Source of the DNA: AC-32 sp963772975
GTDB lineage: Bacteria > Actinomycetota > Thermoleophilia > Gaiellales > Gaiellaceae
NCBI GenBank assembly: GCA_963772975.1
Contig: CAVYZH010000010.1
Location: 620,001-684,000 of the forward strand
DNA length: 64,000 nucleotides
Direction: 5' to 3'
This document shows positions 57,873 through 64,000 of the stretch, one piece after another. Position numbers and translations under genes: made by a program. Every line of letters starts with the position of its first letter. Within the stretch, counting starts at the first letter, position 1. A model generated the notes under the pieces. That model saw only the letters and a list, made by a program, of their open reading frames with translations, did not search any database and was not told where the DNA came from.

Positions 57873-59911
57873 GGCGGTACTGCGTCGAGCGGCTCCGCCT
57901 CGGCGGCTTTGGTCACGCGCGAGCCGTTCAGGCGACGGCGCCATCCGGAGAGAACTCCGTGCACGGCGGCGGCGCCGACGATCGGCTCGTCCGGGAGCGG
58001 AAGCTCGACGGGGGCGAATAGGAACGGCTGAGTCTGGGCTCCGCCGATGCCGCCGTGGAAGGAGATCAGCTCCTCGAACGCGCAGCCCTCGTTCAGCTCG
58101 GGGTCGTAGAAGCTGCCGACCATGATGTCGGCGACGTGCTCGAAGCCGTCCGTGCGCAGCAGGTGACCTGGGGCGTTGTCAGAGAAGTTCGCGAGCGGGT
58201 CCTCCCCTTCGACGCGGCCGTCGATCAGGTAGTGCATCCCGTTGGCACCGAGCACGACCGGGCCGTCGCGCTCGGAGCGGACGAGCAGCCAGCCGATGTG
58301 CGGGTGTTCGCGCATGGCCGGCAGCAGTCGCGGATGCCGCTCGTCGATCTCCTCGCGCGTGAGTCGGCGCCGCTCCTCCAGCAGGTAGACGAGACCGAGG
58401 TTCCCAGAGCCGAGCACGACCACGTCGCGGTCGGAGACGTCGTTCTTCGGGAGCTTGCGCTTCTGCGTGCTGCCGGTCGCCTCGCCGAGCGCATTGCCGA
58501 CACTCGCGTGGTTCTCGTCGCCGTCGGCCACAGAGGCCACGTCGGCGACACGGTCGAGCGAGTGGGAGACGAGGTCGTCGAGCCCGTAGCCGTTCCGCTG
58601 CTTGAAGGTCGCGCCCTGCGTCTGGCCGTGATCCGAGAGCACGACGAGCTCGTACGGACGGGCCGCGTAGGTCCTCGCACGCTCGATCCGCGCGAACTGC
58701 TGGTCGAGCTTGCGCAGGGCCTCGAGCGTGTCCGCCCGTTCGAGGCCGGAGTGGTGGGCGACCTCGTCGTAGCTCGAGAAGGTGGCGTAGATCGCGGGCC
58801 GCCCCTTCATCATGTCCGTGAGCACGCTGTAGACGATCAGGTCGCGGACGACGACGCAGAGCGTGGCGCGCAGGAACGGGTAGATCCCGCCCCGGTGGCC
58901 GCGCGGCCTGACGTCGCGGCGCTTCGCCTGACCGGCCGCCGACCACTCGAGCATGACCTCCCAGAAGAACAGCACGAGGACGGTGATGGCGTTGAAACCG
59001 TTCGCGAAGAAGGCCCGGTAGCCCGGGTTCGCGCGCTTCTCGGCGTCCATGCGGCTGACCGTCAGGATCACGTCGTCGGCCTCGCCCGAGAGCAGGTTCC
59101 CGCGGCTCGCGCCGCCGTCGGCGAGCAGGCCCTGTCCCGAGGAGTGCCGCCGCTCGATCTCCGCGCAGTCGGGCGGCCCCGAGCAGGCGACCAGCTTCGC
59201 CGTCTCCTTCTCGACCCAACGGAACGCCGGGATGTCGTCGTTCGAGCCCAGCAGGATCCCCGACTGGCTCGCGCCGGTCTGGGAGGAGAGGTCGGTCTCC
59301 CACTCGGCCAGCCGGTGCGTCCCTTCCTCCAACCAGCGGGCCATCGTCGGCGCGCTGCCGTCCTGCATCGCCCGGCGCAGGACGGGCAGGGCGAGCCCGT
59401 CGATCTCGAGGAAGAGAATCCCGGGCGCGTCGGTGATCGTGCGCTCGCCCGAGCGTCTGGCGATCCGCTGGGTCACCCTCAACGTGTAGGTGTCGTCGTC
59501 GTTTGTGCCCAGGACGACGGCGATCACGACCGTCACCGCCGAGGCCACGAAGGCCACCCCGAGCGCCGACCAGAAGGAGTCGACCTGCAGATCGCCGTCG
59601 GTGATCCGGTCGGCCGCGAGCAACATCAGCGCGTCCGCGATCAGGATCAGGATCAGCCCGGTGAGCACCTGCAGCGGCAGTCGCAGCGCCGCGAGCACCG
59701 GCGGCACGATCGCGTTCAGGACGGCAATCGCGAGGGCGGCGGCCAGCGCGCCGAGGAAGCCGTTGACGCTCGCGCCCGGAACGATCCAGGCGGCGACCAG
59801 CAAGGACGTGGCGGCGACGAGCCAGGCGACGACGAGGTGCAGCGGCCTAAGCTTTGGCCGGGTCGGCCGCCAGCTCGGCGCGTCGTGGGCCTGTTCGCGG
59901 CTGCTGATCAC
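57869..59911 (-). CDS. Phage-holin domain fused to an alkaline-phosphatase superfamily enzyme
   Basis: 680 residues. N-terminal membrane domain (about 20-125) with four helices of the phage holin (holin_4/TMEM superfamily) type: LHLVVAWLVAATSLLVAAWIVPGASVNGFLGALAAALAIAVLNAIVPPVL. A large exported or cytosolic phosphatase/phosphodiesterase domain follows (about 165-670) with metal-site-like GILFLEIDGLALPVLRRAM, ETDLSSQTGASQSGILLGSNDD, ATFSSYDEVAHHSGLER and LVVLSDHGQTQG. A middle hydrophobic segment (about 310-370) may be a further anchor. Lipid-linked phosphate or nucleotide pyrophosphate cleavage is plausible. Coupled to the K+ channel gene. Confidence 0.85.
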   Translation of the reverse strand: MISSREQAHDAPSWRPTRPKLRPLHLVVAWLVAATSLLVAAWIVPGASVNGFLGALAAALAIAVLNAIVPPVLAALRLPLQVLTGLILILIADALMLLAADRITDGDLQVDSFWSALGVAFVASAVTVVIAVVLGTNDDDTYTLRVTQRIARRSGERTITDAPGILFLEIDGLALPVLRRAMQDGSAPTMARWLEEGTHRLAEWETDLSSQTGASQSGILLGSNDDIPAFRWVEKETAKLVACSGPPDCAEIERRHSSGQGLLADGGASRGNLLSGEADDVILTVSRMDAEKRANPGYRAFFANGFNAITVLVLFFWEVMLEWSAAGQAKRRDVRPRGHRGGIYPFLRATLCVVVRDLIVYSVLTDMMKGRPAIYATFSSYDEVAHHSGLERADTLEALRKLDQQFARIERARTYAARPYELVVLSDHGQTQGATFKQRNGYGLDDLVSHSLDRVADVASVADGDENHASVGNALGEATGSTQKRKLPKNDVSDRDVVVLGSGNLGLVYLLEERRRLTREEIDERHPRLLPAMREHPHIGWLLVRSERDGPVVLGANGMHYLIDGRVEGEDPLANFSDNAPGHLLRTDGFEHVADIMVGSFYDPELNEGCAFEELISFHGGIGGAQTQPFLFAPVELPLPDEPIVGAAAVHGVLSGWRRRLNGSRVTKAAEAEPLDAVPP

Positions 59912-60013
59912 CGGCGCTCCCGGCGATTGTTTCGTGAGACCCTGCGCCGAGCCTCATCCGAAGGGGGTGATGAACGTGGCGGCGGCCGGATGTTCGATCC
60001 GGGAGGACGTGCT

Positions 60014-60745
60014 TTGAGCGGGCTCACCTGGCTGGGGCACAGCACTGTCGTGATCGATGTCGACGGCACGCGCCTCGTCACCGATCCGGTGCTGCGCCGG
60101 CGGGTCTGGCACCTGCGCCGGGACGCCGCGCCCGAGCCCGGCCAGCTCGACGCGATCCTCGTCTCGCACACCCACTTCGACCACCTCGATCGCGCCTCGC
60201 TTCGCCGCTTCGACCGGTCGTTGCCGGTCGTCGCGCCGACCGGCGCCGGCAAGCTGCTGCGGCGTTGGGGGCGTTCGCAGGTGCTGGAGGTCGACGCGGG
60301 GGACGAGCTCGAGCTCGGCGGGCTGGTCGTCCGTGCCACGCCTGCCGTGCACGAGTCGAGCCGCGGGCCCTTCTCGGCGCGAACGGCTGCGCTCGGCTAC
60401 GTCGCGGAGGGTTCGGTCCGCGTCTACTTCGCCGGTGACACCGACCTCTTCGACGGAATGGCCGAGCTTGGCCCCTTGGACGTCGCGGTGCTGCCCGTCT
60501 CGGGCTGGGGCTCGAAGGTGCCGGCCGGCCACCTCGACCCGCGCCGCGCGGCGGAGGCGCTGCGGCTGTTGCGGCCGAGGATCGCGGTCCCGGTCCACTG
60601 GGGAACCTTTCGCACGCCGTTCGCGCCGCGCCCTGGCGACCGGCCGGCGGTGGAGTTCGCCCGCGCGGCCGCCGAGCTCGCGCCGGAGGTCGACGTCCGC
60701 GTGCTCGCGATCGGCGAGACGCTCGCACTCGAGGTGTCGCGCTGA
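60014..60745 (+). CDS. MBL-fold metallo-hydrolase
   Basis: 243 residues. HSTVVIDVDGTRLVTDPVL, then the zinc motif SHTHFDHLD (HxHxDH), VHESSR with the next His, AGDTDLFDGM with the bridging Asp, and VPVHWGTF with the last His. This is the UlaG/YtnP-like branch acting on lactones, phosphodiesters or N-acyl-phosphatidylethanolamine. TTG at 60014 is chosen because GGGAGGA lies seven bases upstream; an ATG at 59990 lacks such a site. It is divergent from the phosphodiesterase fusion and upstream of the second flippase-like gene. Confidence 0.9.
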   Translation: MSGLTWLGHSTVVIDVDGTRLVTDPVLRRRVWHLRRDAAPEPGQLDAILVSHTHFDHLDRASLRRFDRSLPVVAPTGAGKLLRRWGRSQVLEVDAGDELELGGLVVRATPAVHESSRGPFSARTAALGYVAEGSVRVYFAGDTDLFDGMAELGPLDVAVLPVSGWGSKVPAGHLDPRRAAEALRLLRPRIAVPVHWGTFRTPFAPRPGDRPAVEFARAAAELAPEVDVRVLAIGETLALEVSR

Positions 60746-60753
60746 AGCCGTGG

Positions 60754-61770
60754 GTGAAGCGCGGCATCGCGATCGCGATCGCCGTGGCGGTGATCGTCGG
60801 GACGTACGTCTTCGTGCTGCCGCAGTTCGCCAACTACGGCGAGGTCTGGGAGCAGGTGCGGACGCTCTCGTGGGAGTGGATCGCCGTCCTGCTCGGGGCG
60901 GTCGTGCTGAACCTCGCCACCTTCGGCCCGCCCTGGATGACCGCGCTGCCGGGGCTTCGTTACTGGGCTGCGGAGACGGTGACCCAGGCCTCGACCGCCT
61001 CGACCTACCTCGCTCCGGGCGGGCCCGCGGTCGGGATCGGGATCTCGGCGGCGATGCTCCTCGGCTGGGGCTTCCATGCCGACGAGGTCGCACTCGCCGT
61101 GACGCTGACCGGGATCTGGAACCAGCTCGCGATCCTCTGTTTCCCGGCTGTCGCCTTCGCGCTGCTGACGCTGAGCGGAGGGGACCGGGCGGCGCTGCGG
61201 ACGATCGCAACCGTTGGGCTGGTCGCCTTCGTCGTCGTGGCGGGCGCCTTCGCGCTCGCCCTGGCAAGCCCCAAGATGGCGCGCCGCGTCGGCGACCTGG
61301 CCGCCGGCGGGCTGAACTGGTTGCTCGGCATGGTCAAGCGCGGGCCAGTCGGCTGGAGCGGGGAGAGCCTCGCACACTTTCGGGGACAGGCGATCGGGCT
61401 GCTCGGCAGACGCTGGCACCTGCTCACGCTCACCACGCTCGCCGGCCAGCTGTCGGTCTTCCTGGTGCTGCTCGTCTGCCTGCGCGCGCTCGGAGTTGGG
61501 GCGGACGAAGTGACCTTGACCGAGGCGTTTGCCGGCTGGTCGTTGGCTCGCGTGCTTGGTTCGATCCCGATCACGCCCGGCGGCCTCGGGATCGTCGAGC
61601 TCGGCCTGACTTCCGTGCTCGTGGGCTTCGGCGGGAACCGCGCCGGCGTCGTCGCCGCCGTGCTGGTCTACCGCTTCCTGACAATCGTCCCGACGCTTGT
61701 GTACGGGGCCGTCGCGGCCGCGACCTGGCGTCGCCGCGGCCGCGCCAACCTCGCCACGCCGGGCTCCTAG
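60754..61770 (+). CDS. Flippase-like (UPF0104/LPG-synthase TM) protein, second copy
   Basis: 338 residues, GTG start, eight or so membrane helices. STASTYLAPGGPAVGIGISAAMLLGWG, LCLRALGV after the central loop, and LARVLGSIPITPGGLGIVELGLTSVLVGFG are hallmarks of the family. It is shorter than and separate from the interrupted copy at 54809 and is intact. It sits 8 bases after the MBL-fold gene and convergent with a GAP gene, repeating the flippase/GAP neighbourhood of 54.8-56.6 kb. Confidence 0.9.
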   Translation: MKRGIAIAIAVAVIVGTYVFVLPQFANYGEVWEQVRTLSWEWIAVLLGAVVLNLATFGPPWMTALPGLRYWAAETVTQASTASTYLAPGGPAVGIGISAAMLLGWGFHADEVALAVTLTGIWNQLAILCFPAVAFALLTLSGGDRAALRTIATVGLVAFVVVAGAFALALASPKMARRVGDLAAGGLNWLLGMVKRGPVGWSGESLAHFRGQAIGLLGRRWHLLTLTTLAGQLSVFLVLLVCLRALGVGADEVTLTEAFAGWSLARVLGSIPITPGGLGIVELGLTSVLVGFGGNRAGVVAAVLVYRFLTIVPTLVYGAVAAATWRRRGRANLATPGS

Positions 61771-62435
61771 CCGATCAGGTCGCTCGCACCCCTGACGATC
61801 AGGGCGACCGCGACGATCATCAGGACGACGAGCCCGACCGTGCGCGAGTTGCCCAGCAACCACCCCTTCCAGGCGGTCAGCCGCTGCTCCGAACGCTCCG
61901 GCGAGACCACCACGGCGACGATCGGCGCCGCGACCGTCAGCATCGAGGCGAGCGCGAAGACGCCGAGCGCGAGCCCGGCGTCGAGGGTGCTGACGTTCGC
62001 CTTCAGAATCTCGCTCGCCGCGGCGAGCGAGAGCCCGTAGCTGAGCATGAGCGCCCCGACCGCCAGCCCGATCAGCCAGTGCGTGCCCTGGATCCGGTCG
62101 AGCCACTTCGGCGTGGAGGGCTCTCCCGACGACGGCTCGCGGCGGCGGAAGGCGGCGAACGCCCAGACCAGGAGCACGCTGCCGAGCAGAACCTCGAGCG
62201 CCGAGGCCGCGCGGGACGGGCTCGTGCTCTTCGCGCTGAAGTCCTGCCCGTGAAGGACGAAGACGATGAGCGTTCCGATCAACGCGAGCGCGAGCAGCCA
62301 GCCGCAGAGGAAGGCGATCGCCCGCCGGACGCCGGAGGGCATGCTCAGCAGGACGATCACGGTCACCACCGAGACGGGGCTCGTGAAGGCGACGGCAAGC
62401 CCCAGCACTCCGACTTCACCGACCAGCGTCCCCAC
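61767..62435 (-). CDS. GAP-family (Sap) membrane protein, second copy
   Basis: 222 residues, GTG start. Six membrane helices with the GAP order: LGLAVAFTSPVSVVTVIVLLSMPSGVRRAIAFLCGWLLALALIG, a charged loop, and ALMLSYGLSLAAASEILK then LTVAAPIVAVVVSPERSEQRLTAWKGWLLGNSRTV. Overlaps the flippase-like gene tail by four bases in convergent fashion. Likely exports a lipid or glycolipid. Confidence 0.88.
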   Translation of the reverse strand: MGTLVGEVGVLGLAVAFTSPVSVVTVIVLLSMPSGVRRAIAFLCGWLLALALIGTLIVFVLHGQDFSAKSTSPSRAASALEVLLGSVLLVWAFAAFRRREPSSGEPSTPKWLDRIQGTHWLIGLAVGALMLSYGLSLAAASEILKANVSTLDAGLALGVFALASMLTVAAPIVAVVVSPERSEQRLTAWKGWLLGNSRTVGLVVLMIVAVALIVRGASDLIG

Positions 62436-62460
62436 GGCGTCTATCTACTGCGGGCTGGGG

Positions 62461-63186
62461 TCAGCCACTCATTCCCGCCTGAGCCTTCGGTGCCGGCGCC
62501 GTCTGTGCGCGGTCCTCGCCGGCGAGGCAGTCCGCCAGTTGGTTCGCGAAGGTGCCGGCCTGCTCGAGGTAGTCCGGCTTGAGCAGGCTCGGGGGGATCT
62601 TGATGCCGAGATAGCGCTCGCGGTTCTCGCCCTTGCCGAAGTAGCTGAGCAGCGACATCAAGGAGCCGATCTGCCCTCCCGCATACGTGAAGTGGATGCC
62701 GTCGATGTACGTGCCGCCCAGCTTCGTGCCGAGCTTCTTCACCGATCGTAGATTGATACTCCAGTACCTGCGGCAGACCACGAATGCCGTGAAGCGCTTC
62801 CCGGCGAGAATTCGGCTGGCCTCGTCGGACTTCAGGTAGGAGCGAATCGGCACGCTCGGCCTGAAGAACCAGGTCGGCGAGCCGAAGCAGATCAGGTTGT
62901 AGTCGCCCTCGCGCGCAGCTGGCGGGATGCCGATCTCCCCGGTCGCCCCGCGGGTTTGCGCCGGCAGCATGCCGAGGATGTCGCGATAGGCATGCCGCAG
63001 CGGCATCTGTGTGAACCGCTCCGCCCAGCGCTTGTCCGTGAACTGGATTCCAGCCTGGGAGACCTGGCAGCCCCGGTCGCGGAGAACATCCGCCATGGCC
63101 TCCACGACCCTCAAGGACTGCTGCGTGTAGCTGTAGTAGACGAGGAGAATCCGAGGCTTCGTCGGCGCGACTTCGCTCGCGGCCAT
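62461..63186 (-). CDS. Flavodoxin-like protein
   Basis: 241 residues. The N-terminal strand and phosphate loop RILLVYYSYTQQSLRVVEAMADVL, then LICFGSPTWFFRPSVPIRSYL and FVVCRRYWSINLRSVKKLGTKLGG match a flavodoxin fold of the type linked with oxidoreduction of quinones or membrane partners. The usual T/S-x-T-G-x-T loop is Y-S-Y-T-Q-Q-S, a moderate variant, so FMN binding is likely but not certain. ATG at 63186 follows AAAGGGAG. It shares its strand with the GAP gene (26 bases apart). Confidence 0.82.
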   Translation of the reverse strand: MAASEVAPTKPRILLVYYSYTQQSLRVVEAMADVLRDRGCQVSQAGIQFTDKRWAERFTQMPLRHAYRDILGMLPAQTRGATGEIGIPPAAREGDYNLICFGSPTWFFRPSVPIRSYLKSDEASRILAGKRFTAFVVCRRYWSINLRSVKKLGTKLGGTYIDGIHFTYAGGQIGSLMSLLSYFGKGENRERYLGIKIPPSLLKPDYLEQAGTFANQLADCLAGEDRAQTAPAPKAQAGMSG

Positions 63187-63291
63187 GTCGCTTGCTCCCT
63201 TTCGGTCGGTCGAACTGGAGCAGCGCCCACACCGCAACGGATTAGGCCTCGGCGATGCGGGCGCTGCTCGAACGCCCCGTGCTGCACGCCG

Positions 63292-63351
63292 CTAGCGGCG
63301 GCGGGCGACCCGGCGGCTCGTGCGCCGCGCGACTCTGCGTGATCCCATCAT
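63292..63351 (-). CDS. 19-residue Arg-rich peptide coupled to the DUF6325-like gene
   Basis: A very short frame (MMGSRRVARRTSRRVARRR). The first ATG overlaps the stop of the upstream gene (TGATG) and AGGAGGAGG lies just upstream, an excellent ribosome site. Ten of nineteen residues are Arg. It may be a real peptide binding RNA, membrane or its partner protein; other actinobacterial DUF6325-like genes also have short Arg-rich neighbours, as I recall. Not certain. Confidence 0.4.
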   Translation of the reverse strand: MMGSRRVARRTSRRVARRR

Positions 63352-63923
63352 CAGGAACCTCCTCCTGTCGCTGCGCCTGCCGGCACTGGCGCGCCCTGCT
63401 CCATGGCGTGGAACGTCTCGGCGTCCTCGCGGGAGATGAGGCCGATCTCGATCAGGTCGAGCGGGCTGATGAACCCGTCGCTGATCCGGAAGCCGCCCGC
63501 CCGCGCAATCGAGTCGCGCAGCGGAACCGCCCAGTGATGCTCGATCAGGAGGAGCGCCGCGGCCGAATCGTTCGGGATCTCCTCGAGCACGTCCCACGCA
63601 TCCTCGTTCGACGAGAGGATGTCGACGCCGTCTGCTGTCGCTTCGGCGCCGGCGGCCGCGCCGGCCTCGATGCCTTCCTCGCCCTCGATGCCGAGGCCGA
63701 TCAGGGCCCCGACCTTGCTCCCGAGCTCGATTGCCTCATCCTTGGTGAGGTTGCTCAGGTGCTGTACCTCGATCTCGCCGTCGGCGTCCTTGTGGAGCGC
63801 CAACGCGTCGATCACGCGCACGGTGTCGCTGGCGCGTAGCTTTTCCAGCTCGGCGACGATCTCGCCGTGGAACTCGGGGTGGTTGAACCCCAGAACGATC
63901 AGTTGGACGGGTCCGATTGCCAC
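63351..63923 (-). CDS. DUF6325-type protein
   Basis: 190 residues. PVQLIVLGFNHPEFHGEIVAELEKLRASDTVRVIDALALHKDADGEIE opens a beta-alpha-beta fold followed by a Gly/Ala-rich amphipathic stretch (KVGALIGLGIEGEEGIEAGAAAGAEA) and SAAALLLIEHHWAVPLRDSIARAGG. It matches the DUF6325 pattern of actinobacterial proteins with unknown function, often near stress-type genes. No membrane segment. The stop is followed by the 19-residue Arg-rich frame. Confidence 0.85.
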   Translation of the reverse strand: MAIGPVQLIVLGFNHPEFHGEIVAELEKLRASDTVRVIDALALHKDADGEIEVQHLSNLTKDEAIELGSKVGALIGLGIEGEEGIEAGAAAGAEATADGVDILSSNEDAWDVLEEIPNDSAAALLLIEHHWAVPLRDSIARAGGFRISDGFISPLDLIEIGLISREDAETFHAMEQGAPVPAGAATGGGS

Positions 63924-64000
63924 GTCACTCCCTTCTCCTGGACTTGCCGCGGACTGGTGTGCCGGCGGCTTTCCCGTCCAGCCTCGTCGATGGCGGTGTC

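Noticed and set aside
58055..60013. Long plus-strand frame ahead of the MBL-fold gene
   Set aside because: Antisense to the holin-phosphodiesterase gene; Val/Arg/Gln-rich shadow without motifs.

Overview
The window is a high-GC bacterial chromosome segment with dense genes, many GTG and TTG starts, and frequent GTGA or ATGA stop/start overlaps. Gene content points to the Actinomycetota: a MarP-type membrane serine protease, a ROK glucokinase-like protein, two GAP-family (Sap) exporters, a DUF7144 protein, a DUF6325-type protein and an actinobacterial primary sigma factor. The mix, with GerMN/Gmad2 lipoproteins, PxKF and lamin-tail secreted proteins and soil-type stress genes, would suit Thermoleophilia (Gaiellales/Solirubrobacterales), but that placement is inference. 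No rRNA or CRISPR array was seen. One intact tRNA (tRNA-Asp, GTC) is present.

Layout. 0-1.5 kb: a zinc-ribbon-like protein, an SRPBCC protein and a two-helix K+ channel. 1.6-6.0 kb: a compact phage-like element (HNH nuclease, HK97-type prohead protease, ribbon-helix-helix regulator, three coupled small genes, large serine recombinase) that recalls phiRv1 of Mycobacterium but shows no portal, terminase or capsid. 6.2-15.2 kb: envelope and secreted genes (a 1229-residue M12-like metalloprotease, cupin, two Gmad2 lipoproteins, a two-component system, a secreted beta-propeller). 15.2-25.2 kb: a YcaQ-like gene, a cation/H+ antiporter, a MarR-controlled ABC-2 exporter, a ROK kinase, a second ABC-2 exporter, TfoX-like and LuxR-type proteins, and an ABC exporter. 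25.2-34.2 kb: FUSC-type transporter, YeaQ-like protein, a secreted pair, and many small membrane or stress proteins. 34.4-35.6 kb: tRNA-Asp, a collagen-like gene and a displaced copy of the tRNA 3' end. 35.7-48.4 kb: housekeeping genes (MarP, homocysteine methyltransferase/MTHFR, DinB, YceI/MarR, primary sigma factor, DEAD helicase). 48.5-64 kb: GreA, small membrane proteins, a gutted arylsulfatase near an intact sulfatase-maturase-like gene, two flippase-like/GAP gene pairs, a holin-domain/phosphodiesterase fusion, and a flavodoxin-like and DUF6325 group at the end.

Two themes cut across the window. First, at least five otherwise intact genes are each broken by one or two single-base insertions (seven sites, possibly eight); all are in the same direction, which suggests sequence error more than decay. 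Second, several non-coding stretches hold structure: a long nested hairpin in the phage-like element, three hairpins with a shared loop upstream of the methyltransferase gene, a candidate short RNA with a sigma-28/WhiG-like promoter and an intrinsic terminator, and a paired operator between yceI and its divergent MarR gene.
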